A stretch of DNA of 64,000 nucleotides from Buddleja alternifolia (lineage: Eukaryota > Streptophyta > Magnoliopsida > Lamiales > Scrophulariaceae): the NCBI GenBank assembly GCA_019426215.1, contig CM033394.1:48792423-48856422 (forward strand), read 5' to 3'. This document shows positions 23,001 to 35,306 of this stretch, piece by piece (positions within the stretch are counted from its first letter, which is position 1; each line of letters starts with the position of its first letter). Position numbers and translations under genes: made by a program. Under the pieces are notes generated by a model, which saw nothing but the letters and a program-made list of their open reading frames with translations, did no database searches and was not told the DNA's origin.

Positions 23001-26000
23001 GAACCCCGAGTTGCCCCACCTGAGCTTTTGCAATATTATTACAAAATCAGTGGAAATAACAGAAATCATTGTTACATATCGAATAGGGTGAATTACAGTA
23101 TGTGGTATGCACTTGCATTCTCGTTCATCGAACACCCTTATGCGAGGTATTTTTGCTATGGCCAGAGCCACGCGATTTTGTCATGCAAAGGCGCCTCGCT
23201 AGGGAAACGGTAGCTTGGGGCTTATATTCCTTTCAAGTCCCTCATCTCTATTCGATGTGGGAAGGCAGTTGCATACTCATCACAGTTATTACTCCCTGAG
23301 GTTTAACCTAATTGCAACAAATGCCCCATCACTTGAAATATTACATGTACCCCCTGACGCATACCCAATAGTCAAAAACGTCAGGGGTTGTGCATGTAAT
23401 TATCCAAAGAATGAGTTTTTCTTTTTTCTGTAATTAGGCTATAGCTCAGAAGGTTTACGTGTAATTTACCCGTCAAAGTATTATCGACGACTTACTTGAG
23501 TACCATACCCTCCTGGAAATTCAACAATAAAATCGTGTGCATTTGCAGCTTTAGCTGCAGCTATAACCTGTTCGAGTGTAGCATCTTCTTTCCCAAACAA
23601 TATATTTTTCTTAATAGATGTAGCAAAGAGAGCTGGCTCTTGATTTACCAGTCCAATCTGAGACCTCAACCATTTAAGCTTAAGTCTTTTAATTCTGTGC
23701 CCATCAAGTAGTATATCTCCTTTGACGGGGTCATAAAACCTTTCAAGTAAAGAAACAATTGTCGATTTTCCACAACCACTGCCTCCCACAAGGCCAACTT
23801 TCATACCAGGTTTTACTTTAAGGCTAAGTCCCCGAAGGACTGGCTCTTCGTCTCGTGATGGATAACTGAAATGAACTTCTCGGAACTCAATTTGTCCCCT
23901 TACATATTTTAAAACTTCGCCTTTTTCATTTTCGGAGTCTATTGCAGGAATACGATCAATCATCTCAAATATTCGCGTTGCAGCAGCTGACGCCTCGGTT
24001 ATATATGGTACATTAGGAAGAGCATTCATACATGACCTGGAATTACAAGAAGCGCGAATAAAACGTGCATGAAATTATATGTAATCAGATGAAGACTAAG
24101 ATAGCTAATTATACACTAAAAGATGTCCAAAAAGAATGTAAATCCATACTCCCTCCGTCCCAAAGAGGATGTCCACTATTCTATTTTATCTGCTCCAAAA
24201 TATTTGTCCCCTGCAAAAGTGGATATTTATTGTATTATCTGACTATACCTCTCATTTTAACTGAGAAATTAAGATTCAATTTATCAATTTTCTCTACAAA
24301 ATTGTAATCGTATTTAAGGAAAGACTGTTTTATACATGATTGACAGACAACAACTATAAATTAAACTAAAAATCATGACATGTTCTGGAAGGTGATTTTG
24401 TTTGCTTTCTTTTGTTTTATAGAAAAGGTATTTTTGAAAAGCATGTCATAAAGTTAACTTTTCTTAATTCCTAACAAAAGTCGAACTGGACATCTTTTTT
24501 GTTTTTGGGACAGAAGGAGTGTTTACGGAGTGTAATCAAGTAGAGGGGCTCACAGTCCTCCAAGGATGATGCATATGCCCGATATGAAAACGTGACCACC
24601 ACTTTCTCCATTTTTGGTAACGAGAAGGCCGCCAACCCAAGATTGAAATGCCCACGTCGCAAAAATCATTCCCATGCTTCCTATCATCAAGCCCTTCATT
24701 AATCCTTGCTTTATTCCAAGATTCATGCTTTTCTGAAGGGCGTGGCCGAATTTATCAACCGTTTTCTGCTCGCCCACATATGAATAAACTGTTCTTATAT
24801 TTGATATTGCCTGTTCAACTACACTGCCTGCAACGTCATACGCATCCTTACTCTTGATACCCGTGTTCGTCATTAGTTTTCCGAATCCGACCCCTGGAGC
24901 TATAAATCCAAGCGCAAATGGAAGAGAAGCCAATGCTAGTCTCCATGAAAGTATGAAGGCAATTACAAGGCCAAATATGAGTGCACAGAACTGAGCCAGG
25001 GCATTGGGTATCTGCAGCAGATGTAAGAAATTTAATTATACATAAGAAAGAGATAATTAAATGCACATCCCCTTTCTTAGTGGGTAATTACCATGAGTAT
25101 CTGAGGTTTTGCAAATTACCAAGACACCCTTTGTCCGCTCGGGATAACTGAAAAAAGGGGGTGAAAATGCTGTTTTTCATTGACATGGAGTGAAATTCTA
25201 GTATGTGAGACTGGAAGTTATGGTAATTCTCAAACCTCGGTCATTTTAGTAATTAGGTGTCTCGTGCAAGGAGTTTCTATGTAATTTACACTATAAAAAG
25301 AAAGAAGGGAAAGAAAAAAGCCCTCTTGATTTAACTATAAAAACAAACAAAGAACCTTAGCAGCTATAACATCTTGAATGGTGTGAGCATCTGCGGAGAT
25401 GCTAGAGACGATCTGGAAGGTTGTCGATAAAGCATCTTGGTTGTCAAAGAAACCAACCTCTTGTCTGAGAACTGATTTTAAGTATTCCATCCGTGTTCGA
25501 GATGTTTGCCTCTCAGCTGTTCTTGTCCAGCAAACTCCTTCTGCAAATGCATGATGAATTAACAAAATAACCATAAATGCCATCAAGTTTTCCAGCTTTT
25601 TTAACAATATGTAGTTTATGCTTCTTATTGCAGTTCCTGGAACTTCAGCCCGGAATTTATCTTTTTACACGTAATGCAGAAATGTTTTTCACGATACAAG
25701 ATAGTGTAATGTCGGATAAGAAGAATTGCATAATACCAATAAAGCAAGCAAATCCAACTCCGAAAGCAATATAAAGTAGCCTGAGCCCGTACTGCACAAA
25801 AACATGGAGAGAAAGATATCACACTTTAAAGAGTACAAATCTAATCAAAGTTACAATAAAAAGTTGTGTTGCATTACCAACAGGGTAAATTGTTGGAATT
25901 ACCCCCACACTAATTGGCCGATGACTTATTCGTTTAGACTTTAGATGCCATACATCTCACACAAATACTCCATTTGTTAAACTTTTGAAAAAAAACCAAC

Positions 26001-26208
26001 ACTGAAAGGTAAACGTCTTTACCTTGTTCACCACCTCCTTGGCAATAGACTTATTAGCAGTTCCAAACGCGTCTATTGCTCCACTTAACACAAACATGGT
26101 CAATGGACCTGCCAATCCTTCTCCAATGCTTCCCACTGTGCCAAGAAACATAAGCAATTTATCGAAACTATCAGCAAACCTGAAAATTAATCCACCTTTA
26201 TTTCCCAT
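20075..26208 (-). CDS. Full-size ABC transporter, subfamily B (MDR/P-glycoprotein type, ABCB15-like), 7 exons
   Basis: Membrane ATP-driven exporter with layout TMD1-NBD1-TMD2-NBD2. Minus-strand exons: 26208-26023, 25791-25737, 25540-25356, 25011-24554, 24036-23496, 23019-21137, 20441-20075; 3675 nt, 1224 residues, one frame, all introns GT-AG. The start is the first ATG ([19 protein letters not shown]); the in-frame sequence before it lacks an ATG. NBD1: Walker [10 protein letters not shown] at about 379-387, Q-loop [10 protein letters not shown]-loop LSGGQ at 483-487, Walker B ILLLDE at 503-508. NBD2: Walker [10 protein letters not shown] at 1016-1024, [14 protein letters not shown] at about 1120, [12 protein letters not shown]. 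The order and the motif [13 protein letters not shown] match the plant ABCB15/17/18/22 group; substrates are unknown (auxin, lipids or secondary metabolites in relatives). Odd: the conserved GERG before the NBD1 C-loop reads GQLG. Several introns carry repeats. Confidence 0.95.
20630..20836. repeat. AATTAC/CCCC repeat copy in ABCB intron 6
   Basis: Starts GTAAATTACACAGACACCCC and ends GGAGGTTTTGCATGTAACC, with internal AGATTACAATTTCTCCGTGAG and GGTGTCTTGGTAATTTGC. Lies in the intron between exons 6 and 7 (20442-21136). Confidence 0.75.
23303..23475. repeat. AATTAC/CCCC repeat copy in ABCB intron 5
   Basis: Contains TTACATGTACCCCCTGACGC and its near inverse GTCAGGGGTTGTGCATGTAA, giving a foldback, and ends ACGTGTAATTTACC. 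Lies in intron 5 (23020-23495). Confidence 0.75.
24149..24520. mobile_element. Stowaway-type MITE (Tc1/Mariner) in ABCB intron 4
   Basis: Starts CTCCCTCCGTCCCAAAGAGG after a TA dinucleotide, the classic Stowaway terminus, with the inner motif GATGTCCA. It ends in the inverted copy GGGACAGAAGGAGT. About 370 bp, non-coding. The right-end TA is not exact, so the right limit may be a few bases off. Confidence 0.85.
25085..25292. repeat. AATTAC/CCCC repeat copy in ABCB intron 3
   Basis: Begins GGTAATTACCATGAGTATCT, then GGTTTTGCAAATTACCAAGA, and ends GTAATTAGGTGTCTCGTGCA followed by TGTAATTTAC. Its first 15 bases are identical to those at the donor of RCC1 intron 2. Lies in intron 3 (25012-25355). 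Confidence 0.8.
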
Positions 26209-26732
26209 TTTTCTCGTTGTTAGCACGAACCGATATCCCAAGTAACAACTATTTCAAGACTCAAACTAACTTTATTGGCTTCATATGTTGTGAGTCTAGC
26301 TCTTAACAGATAGTGATTTTCGTAGTTTTCCTTTAGTCTGATAAATACATGAATAATCGAGACATACAGAACTTCTTAAGGTTTTGATGTTAACTGCTTC
26401 CTATACAGACACAACTAAACATCAAAATACACATATTTCATGGCCTGCCTGCTTGGCTGGATATATAGGAATCCTTGTTCAGCATAAAGAATAATATTTG
26501 AAAGTTTCAACACATTTAAAATATATGCAATCATAACACTATTAACATTGTTGACATGAACAGAACACATTTGCACAAAAAAATATGAACCAACACTTGA
26601 AAGCTTCCCACTTCAGGAAGTTTAAGATATGATTCTCAATAAATCATATACATAATTAATAATTTTACAGAATATCCAAACATCATCTTAAATTAAACAT
26701 AATTCAGCAATTTCCTTCACCACACGCCTTTG
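26209..26732. other. Upstream region of the ABCB gene
   Basis: Presumed 5' leader and promoter. AT-rich; no TATA element can be singled out, and no coding sequence was found. Confidence 0.4.
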
Positions 26733-27030
26733 GTGGGTTGTAAACGAGTCGAGTCGAGTCAAACAAACTATTATTGAAGCAATTATCGAGCTTCAGAATT
26801 TGTGTTTGAGATTGATTCAATTGTTAATCGAGTCAAGCTCAAACGAGCTTTAATCGAGCCGAACATGAGTAGTTCGATTTTCTTACACGTATTTTATCAT
26901 TTACACTAATCAAGTTGAGCTCGAGCTGATTGTTCAAGCTTAGTTTGATATGTTATCGAACCAAACTCAAACGAGCTTTTACCGACGATCTCAAGTCGAG
27001 TATTGAATAGTTTAGTCAGCCTTTCACATC
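26733..27030. repeat. GAGTCGAG family repeat copy
   Basis: Begins GTTGTAAACGAGTCGAGTCG and contains ATCGAGCTTCAGAATTTGTG, CTTTAATCGAGCCGAACATG and a final CTCAAGTCGAGTATTGAATA. Collinear with the copy at 7506-7800. Confidence 0.75.
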
Positions 27031-27362
27031 TACCTTTGTGAAACCCCCAACCACCGAATAATGTACTAAATTCAGCTCAAAAAACAACAAAAAACAAAAG
27101 AACAAGGAAATAAAAGACAGACGGATTTTAATACTCTTTCTGAATTTGATACTGTGAAATGTAAATAATTCAAGCTTGTTAGTTTAAATTAGAGATTAAA
27201 TCAACTATTTTCTTCTCTCCAATGTTGTTTATGATCCAAGTCCATAATGTTAGAACAAAAACCTCAACATCAACATCGAATGAAGGAATCTAATACACAC
27301 ACTGACACACACACACATGTATGTATGTATGTATGTATCTATATATATATATATATATACCT
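27031..27362. other. AT-rich sequence ending in microsatellites
   Basis: No gene seen. CA, TG/TA and TA microsatellites lie at 27297-27360, directly before the 28 bp direct repeat that borders the large TATACAG element. Confidence 0.5.
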
Positions 27363-27390
27363 GAAGATATGAGATTCTGAGAATTACCAT

Positions 27391-29636
27391 ATATATATAT
27401 ATATAGGGTATGGATCAAATACATACCTTGACTAAGATCTAAGACCCAATTTAGTCCTTTGATTCAATTTGATCCGAAGGTGTGTGTTTATCTTATTTTT
27501 CAGATTATTTAAATTGTTTTAATGATGGGAGGGGCATTTTAGGCAGTAAAACATAACAAACTAAATCTTCCCATAACAGATTCCTGATTTTTCTCCATAA
27601 CTGATTTTGCTTCCCAATTTATTTTTATTTCTAATTATAATTCGATCTATTTACAGAAATTATCAATTTCATTACCAGAATCTGAAATTTCTTCATCATT
27701 CATCAATTCTGCTTCCAAATTCGTTTTTTCTTTCAAATCATAAATTGTAAATTCTGCATTTTTTTTCTGCATATTATACAGTACATTAATCATCATTATA
27801 CAGTATATTATATTCCATTATACAGTTCATATAACGCGATTATACAGTGTGGTATTAAATGCAAAGAAAGTCAGTTTAATTCACAAACAAATTCTTCAAA
27901 AACAGAATTCACAAGAACAGATTCTTCAAAAATAAAAAATCAAAGCAAATAACAATGATATAAGCGAAATCATGGGAAAAAAATTCACTATGTTGGAATG
28001 ATACAAAAATTGCACAGTTATAGCGAAACGGCGTGTTGAACAAGACGCACTGCTTTGCAGTGCGGTCTCGTGATTTTAGCCATCTGAGATCGTTTAGGGC
28101 TTCAAAATTACGTTTTGTTAGTTTTTAAGACTTGTAAATAATAATTACATATCATATAAACCATTATACAATATCTTATACAGTGTGGTACTAGTGACAA
28201 ACACAATTAGTGATTTTTAAAACATTATACAGTAGCTTATACATTATACAATTAGTGTGTGTTTATAACTATACAATTACAATCTTATAAACCATTATAC
28301 GGTATCTTATAGCACATTATACAATATCATATTAATCAATATACAGTATTATATAAGTCATTATACAATGAATACAATAGCTAATTAATTCATTATACAA
28401 TAGTTAATAAACAAATATACAGTAAATACAAACAAGGTAAAGTTTGGAAATAATGGAAATAAATAAAAATAAAAATCCGACTGAAAACATAAAAACGCAA
28501 AAAAACCTATTAAAACGATGGAATTTGGGCCCGAGAGGGTGGTGCTCAGCATACTTATCAATACTTATGATAAGTATGCTGAGGTGTTTTTAAAACGACG
28601 TTTCCTTCGAGATTGATGTAGAGCTTGGGGCCAAATTACAAAAACAGTTTTTGCCTTTCGAAAATTTAAAAAATATATATATTTTTTTTTAAAAGCAAAA
28701 TACAGTACATGAGTGGTCATATACAGTGTGGTATTTTAGTGACACCACAATTAGTGATTTTTAAACTATTATACAGTAGGTTATAAATCATTATACAGTA
28801 GCTTATAAACCATTATACAGTAAATACAATGGTGATATACAGTGAGCGATTACTGATATACAATTAGTGATTTTCAAACCATTATACAGTATGTTATAAC
28901 ATATTATACAGTATCATACAACCCATTATACAGTGTGTGTGTTTATACATTATACAATTACAATCTTATAAATCATTATACAGTATCTTATAACACAATA
29001 TACAGTTAAATATAAGCCAACATACAGAATCATATAACCCGTTATACAGTGAATACAACAGCTAATAAACATTACACAATAGCTAATTAATACATTATAC
29101 AATAGCTAATACACAAATATACAGTAGGAGAAGATTGATATTTCACGATCGAATTTTCAGTTCGCGAAATTCATGGCTATTTCCGGTCGCCTTCCCCAGC
29201 TAATTTCCGATCGTCTTCCCCAACTAATTTCCGGTCGTCTTCGAGCAGCAACTCACGCAAATTCCAGAAGTTTAATATTTCAGATTTTGGTTTTTTCAAT
29301 CTTGATTTTTCAGAAATTTCAGAATTTCAGAAATTTTTTTGTGATAATTGATCGAAATATGAGGTTAATACGATTCTATAAATTGATTGTGTTAATCTTG
29401 GCCTGGGATTGAGAGATTTTCGTGGGTATCATATTTGGAGAGATTGTAGGAGATTTTTCTGTTATATTTTGGGTAACTGAATGTTGTATAATCTTGTCAT
29501 TTTGTCTATTATACCCCTAATCTTTATTTTTCAATTTCTACAGCCTGTTTATTCCTTATTTTTTGGACTGTTGGATTTAATTGATCCAATGGTGTATATT
29601 GGATCTTAGATCTTATCTAAGAGAAGGTATGTACTC
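27391..29636. mobile_element. 2.2 kb non-autonomous element with TATACAG array, copy 1
   Basis: Left end (AT)nAGGGTATGGATC with AAATACATACCTTGACTAAG; the right end holds the inverted version CTTATCTAAGAGAAGGTATG. The interior repeats ATTATACAGTA-like motifs about thirty times in two arrays (28140-28440 and 28690-29125) that are diverged duplicates of each other. Flanked by a perfect 28 bp direct repeat at 27363-27390 and 29637-29664. No transposase frame. A GC-richer piece at 29170-29290 with a 79-codon frame could be captured sequence. A second copy in reverse orientation lies at 44757-46360. Confidence 0.7.
28545..28583. repeat. Perfect 16 bp inverted repeat inside the TATACAG element
   Basis: CTCAGCATACTTATCA at 28545-28560 and TGATAAGTATGCTGAG at 28568-28583, separated by 7 bases. 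Strong hairpin; function unknown. Confidence 0.85.
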
Positions 29637-29804
29637 GAAGATATGAGATTCTGAGAATTACCATAAAATAGTATTAGGAAGCTAGTAAAAAAGTGTAGCA
29701 GTAAATAACTCACATGAAAACGCTGTCGTTCAGTATTGCCCAGAGCCCCAGACCACGTCGTTTTGCCTTAGTTCATTTGCCCGAAATGGGAGCAAATCGA
29801 ATTT

Positions 29805-30300
29805 TTAGTCCCGTAATTGTGTCAAAGTACTCTTTTAATCCCGAATTTTATATAAATCTCACATTTAGTTTCATATTTTTTAAATATCTCACATTTAGTC
29901 TTGACCAAATTTTTCATCCAAAACATAATTGTCAACTCCCAACTCTATTAGTCAATATTTTGACTTACGTGAGGAGATTTTGTGTGTGATTGGCACGTAA
30001 AATTGAATGAAAATATTGTGATATTGAATTTAATCTTCCGTACATAACTTAACGGCCAACTCCGTTAGTTAATATTTTAATCGTTGTAAGGAGATTTTGT
30101 GCGTGATTGGCACGTGAAATTAAATGAAAATATTGTGATATTGAATTTAATCTATGTGTGAGTACATTCATGCATGAATTCTCTCTGAAAAAATATTTGG
30201 TCGAGACCAAAAGTGAAACAATTGACGCAGTGTAAGATTTATAAAAACTCGGGACCAAAAGTGAATTCGGCACAATTATGGACGAGAAGTGAGATTCCTC
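29805..30300. mobile_element. Third copy of the long-TIR foldback family, internally duplicated
   Basis: Left arm TTTTTAGTCCCGTAATTGTG, right arm GCACAATTATGGACGAGAAG. Inside, a block of about 105 bp (TTAGTCAATATTTTGA-type through GATATTGAATTTAATC) occurs twice in tandem, at about 29930-30033 and 30046-30153. Related to 16483-16935 by AACGGCCAACTCCGTTAGT and GGCACGTGAAATTAAATG. Confidence 0.7.
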
Positions 30301-33300
30301 CTCCCCCTCCCCCAACACAAAATGGGGCAAAAATTAACTAAGACTTCACAGATAGTGGGAAAAAATTCCATTATCGCGAGAAGAATAAAATTGTTCAGTT
30401 GCTGAAATTCTTGAAGATGGTGAAAATGGGGACACTTTTTGCTATGTCATTTGGCGCCTTTCTTTCTTGGCAAACTATGAATAAGGTGTTAGAATTTTGT
30501 GGATTTATATCATGTACATATATATAAGTATTAACATTAGAGCATACGTACGTGCATGTATTACAATTTAATCATATATCTTACATTATCATAAAGTTAT
30601 GTGGGCCTACTTTAAGTGATTCAATAAAGTAATATGGACCTAAGTCATTTTATATAAAGTATGTGGTTCAAATTAAATATGCGAAGATTCTTTGGGGCGT
30701 AATTCTAATTTATGATGGACTACTTAACAATTAAGTCCAAATTTATTTATATAAAGGGTTATGGTCACCCCAGTTGTGTGTAGAACATTTTACGGCTTTC
30801 CTTTTTTCTAAGATTTCCATTATATGGATAATTCAAGAAGGGTCTACACCACAACTAGAAAACATTATCCTTCGGATTCAGGTACGCTTCCAGTTTATAA
30901 TTTATTACGTGATTATTATAAAGTTCGAAGATTCGGGGCCATCATTTAATTTTTTCATCAAGTGGTATCAAAACCTGATTAAAGAACTCATGATTCTCCC
31001 AATTAAGTTTGTTTTTTGTTTTTTTGGTAAACTCTTCAGAATTTAATGTTTTTTGCACATATTTTGTCATTTTTTTACTAATCGAGCTCAAGCTTATCGA
31101 GCACACATAAGGTTGTTCAAGTTTCGTTTGATATATTAACGAAACAATCTCAAATGAGCTTTTAGCAAACATCTCGAGTTACTCGAATATAGAGTAACTT
31201 GGTTTTTCAACCATAATTGTTTCTCCAGAATTTGGACTTTTTGATCCAAGCATCAAGGGATTGATATTACTGAGTATGTCATCTCTAAGACATTGCTTTT
31301 TTTTTCGGATTTCGAAGGAAATTATTTGTTCAATGTACTTATGTTGTGAATGAATTTGGATACCTGAAGTTTTCACCTTGGAAGGTTCATTCTTAGGAGC
31401 TCGCAGAGTTATAGGAAAATCGCAAATAACACATGGTGGGATACACCATCAATACCTCGGCTCCCTCAGACTCACGACCTTCGAGTTTGGATTAGACTTT
31501 AAATATGATTACGAAAATTGTGTTTCCCGAGCTTTGATTTTTAGTTTTTTTGTTTTTAGCGTGAGATAATCACATGTTGTTAAGTTGGAAGTAATCCTTT
31601 TGCCTCATCTTAAGGCCTTCTACTCTGATATGTGCCAAATTAAATGAAGAAGAAAGAAACGTAAGAGAATTTACAAAAGCGTTATACTCTAGATGTGCGA
31701 TTTTATTAGTTTTTATATTTTCTTGTGGGGGACATGGCATCCAGTTGGCGCCACCTAATCAGTTAACTGAGTGAATAGGATTTAAAAGCATTTTCCCTTT
31801 GTAATTGAAGGCAGCTGATGAAATACAGTTTCATCAGCTTGTTAACTTCTTCTTTGTTCTCTCTCTTGTGTTCCAATCCTATTTTAGGGTTAAAGCGATT
31901 ATTGCTTTGAGATTGAATCTCTCATTGAGTCTCCTGCGTAATTGTATCGATTAATCGAAGAATATCCCGATATTTCTTCTATTAATTGAAAAAGGTCTTA
32001 TCATACTCTTATTTAAAATTTATTTTGTAAAAACGATATGCGATCATAAATGGATTCAATGCTAAAATAGCAAAGTTCTTCTCTACATTGATGTTGTTGT
32101 AACCTGCGGAAGGAGAGAATGGAGAAGGAGACTGAGATAAGGAGAATGAGAGAGGAGCTATATCAACAACAAAGAGAGAAGGACTCTCTTGCCTAAGCTG
32201 CTAAGATACCGGATTATAAGAGATACGGAAAATGTACGTTGATTTATCGTTTTTCGACCATTGTTAAGTTGTGCAGTTAGGTTTTATTATCTGCTCCGAA
32301 TTGTTAAACTCAGAAATTGCTTTTAGTATGGTGAAATAATACCATCTGTTGATCTTGTTGATTGATCCTGATCAATGTTTAAGTCGAAAGTCTTCGAACT
32401 TTACATATTCAATGAACTTGTATGATTCAGATTGGATTTACTACTTTATTTTCTTGGATGGTTGCTCATTTGTATCCATGTTTGACATCTATCTAAGCTA
32501 TGTTTCTATAATTCTATGTATCTCTTTTCTTATCTGGTATGGAAACTGAATCATGAGATGGAGATATCTGGTGTAACTAGTTCTATTAAGTAAAGCTGAA
32601 TGAAATTGAAATATTACATTTGTTTCGCTTCATTATTCGAGTTATTCTTAGGAGATTTCCTGACTCAAGGTTCTCACGGTCCCAATCGTTCATGTGATAG
32701 GACCCACAGTCGACCTTACAACCATCTATAACCATCTAAAATCTCAAGACTTCCTAAAAGTGTAGTAAATTTGTTGGCATCTCAGCCGTAAACCAAATTG
32801 TGTCGAAAAAATTCAGAAAAGCCCTAGAATAAACTTTAAAATGCAATCTTGGACTATATGCACGTGACGTACATCGATCAAATGAATTACATAATGAAAC
32901 ACGAATCAAAACAGAAGCACATTCGGATCAAATGAATCCCTACAAAATCTCAGCTTGGATCATTTGTTCCAAATAGAGTATTTAATTGGTCATATGTAAG
33001 TCATGTGTATAATTTTTTTTCCAATATATATGATGTGAGTAATGTATATTTGAAACACAATTAAATTTGGTTAATTCAAACATGGGATTGGAATGTGTAC
33101 TTCACTCACATTTTGTAGTGAAGCTAACATGGGGTGGCCGACGCTTTCGCCAATTCGGGAGTTGACATCGAGACGAAAGTTGTTCACAACCCTCCATCGA
33201 ATATCGAGAACAATTTGTAGCTAGAGCGTATGGATATTACTTGGACTAAATATACGATCACAAGTCTCGGCATGTCCGTATAGGCCGCTAGGATATAACT

Positions 33301-33709
33301 CTTATGGGAAAAAAAGGTACAAAATAAAAATATCATTTTAGAATTTGTGACATACAAGAGTAAGTACACTCTCAAAAACAACAAAAAATATCACCAAGAA
33401 ATCAAACACCACATTTATTATAAAGGGGAAAAGCAAAACCAAGATCCGCTTTCTCCCATCACTTTATGTCATCCCCACATCATATCCCACTCCAAACTCC
33501 CAAATTTGTACAGCCGACCAACTACTTTAGCATCGGACATTGTGTTTTATTCCATTATATTTGCCTAAGACAACGACATAAACAAAAGAACAATAGAGGT
33601 TAAACCCACATGAGAGTTGTTGCTTTGTTTCGTTGCTAATAAGTAATAAGAGAAAATAAATGAGTAAAACGTGGCCGAATTTATAGGACCGACCTTCCAT
33701 TGATTAAAA
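30301..33709. other. Gene-poor AT-rich gap
   Basis: No convincing coding region. 31077-31190 carries a fragment of the GAGTCGAG family (ATCGAGCTCAAGCTTATCGA). 31720-32060 has a pyrimidine-rich patch with TTCTTCTTTGTTCTCTCTC and could be part of an LTR-retrotransposon relic, but no tRNA primer site, pol frame or paired LTR was found. The remaining open frames are short and unrecognised. Confidence 0.4.
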
Positions 33710-33800
33710 GGAAAATTACATTACCCTTCACTTATGGTGTAATTACCAAAACTCCCTCACTTTTTGATAATTATAACGATCTCCCCTGAATTCAGCTGCC
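33710..33800. repeat. Partial AATTAC/CCCC repeat
   Basis: Only one end is recognisable: AAATTACATTACCCTTCACT, then GTGTAATTACCAAAACTCCC and a GATCTCCCCTGAA block. Confidence 0.55.
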
Positions 33801-35306
33801 CGTCAATTTGCGTGCCCGAAATAGTTAAATGACTTTTTTTCCTTTTACTTTTTCCAAAAGAAAAATCATGAAAATTATAACTTTATGTGAGGACTAAAAT
33901 GCCCTTAAAAATATTTCATTTTTTATTTTCTTTCCCTACTCATTTTATATATATATATATATGTATGTATGTATATGTATATTGCACCCCTCTCAAGTCT
34001 CATCTACATCACTACTGCTCACTCTTTTCTCCTTTATGTTGTTTTCACATGACACCAGATTCTAAACTTTCGAAAAATTTAGTAGGAGATGGAACATTTT
34101 CAGGTTTTACTTTAAATTTTTGGTGTTCAATAGGTGCACTTGGGAATTGGGTTGGGGGACGGTGGGGGCTAGGCAACGAGTCAGAGTTGGGGATGCTGAC
34201 TTGAGCTCCGCAGCAGAAACGGAGGCGGTGAATCTTGGAGATATGAAGCTTTGGCCATGGAGGAGGTGCTGCAACAACAGGCGGGGTGGGAACGACGACT
34301 AGGGCAGGGGCGACTGTGCAGTGGAGGGTGGAGGAGAGCACAACGCAATGGAGGATTAGTAAGTCCTAGAGGGTCCACATGAAACTTTCAACCATGGGTG
34401 GTAAGTAGGGTTTTGGGTGAAGAAGAAATGAGGAAGAAAAAAGAAAAAGAAATAAAGAGAGAGAGAGAATTAATAACAAATTTTTGGAATAATCTATATT
34501 GAAAAAAGTAAAAAATTAATTTAAATATGTTTATAAGTCTTATTGGATTTGGTTTTTTAATTTGGGAACTTTAATTAATTCATTTTTATACTTAATTTTT
34601 AATTAACTGAAGGAAAAAAAAAGATGGAAGTAAAAAAAAGAAAAATTAGTAAAATAGAAAATAAAAGGATTAAAAATAATAATAATATGATTTGAAATTG
34701 AATAGAATTATCAATCAATAAATAAATATATTTGAATTTATTTATAATGTTTAATATTTATAATTTTATTATTTATAATAATTTCAAATTTGAAATTATT
34801 TCATTAAATTTTTAAATAATCATTAATTTATCTAAGGAGTAAGAAGTAAAAAAAAATTGTGTTCTTTTATTTGAGAATAATTGAGTAACATATACTAATT
34901 TTGTTTTAATTGAAAATAATAATTAAACTAAGGTAGTTTTAATAAAAAGTTATAAATTAAAATTAAAATCAATTAAATAATTGAAAGGAAGAAGAATAAT
35001 ACCTCAGTATAACTAATAAAATGGTTACTCATTATTAATAAAAATTATTAATTAAATATTTTTGTGATTGTTAATTTATTTTAAAAGTAAATGATAATTA
35101 AATACTTTTCTTCTTTTATTTGTGAATTGATTGTTAATTTTTTTAAATAGTAAAAGGCATTCAACTATATAAAATCAGTTAAATACTTTTTATTCTTTTA
35201 TTTCAGAATTAATTATTAATATTTATTAGTTTCATTTAGTTGAAATGATTAAAATAAGATAAATTAAAATAATTTACAAACTATAATCAAATTCAAAGAT
35301 AAATAT
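33801..35306. other. Intergenic sequence with a GC-richer island
   Basis: 34130-34350 is much richer in G and C than its surroundings and is open in more than one frame on both strands (for example PPVVAAPPPWPKLHISK on the minus strand), without similarity that I recognise. It may be a gene fragment. The rest, 34440-35300, is A/T-only-like sequence. Confidence 0.35.

Noticed and set aside
27777..29125. CRISPR-like spacing of TATACAG repeats
   Set aside because: The repeats are short, degenerate and irregularly spaced in a plant nuclear transposon-like element; not a CRISPR array.
29173..29412. 79-codon frame starting with a repeated SGRLPQLIS motif
   Set aside because: Lies inside the TATACAG element, is short and has no recognised similarity; noted only as possible captured sequence.
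31720..32060. Possible solo LTR
   Set aside because: Pyrimidine-rich and LTR-like in feel, but no paired TG...CA ends, target duplication or primer site could be found.
34045..34341. 98-codon Pro-rich minus-strand frame
   Set aside because: GC-driven open frame without an identifiable domain; kept only as a compositional oddity.
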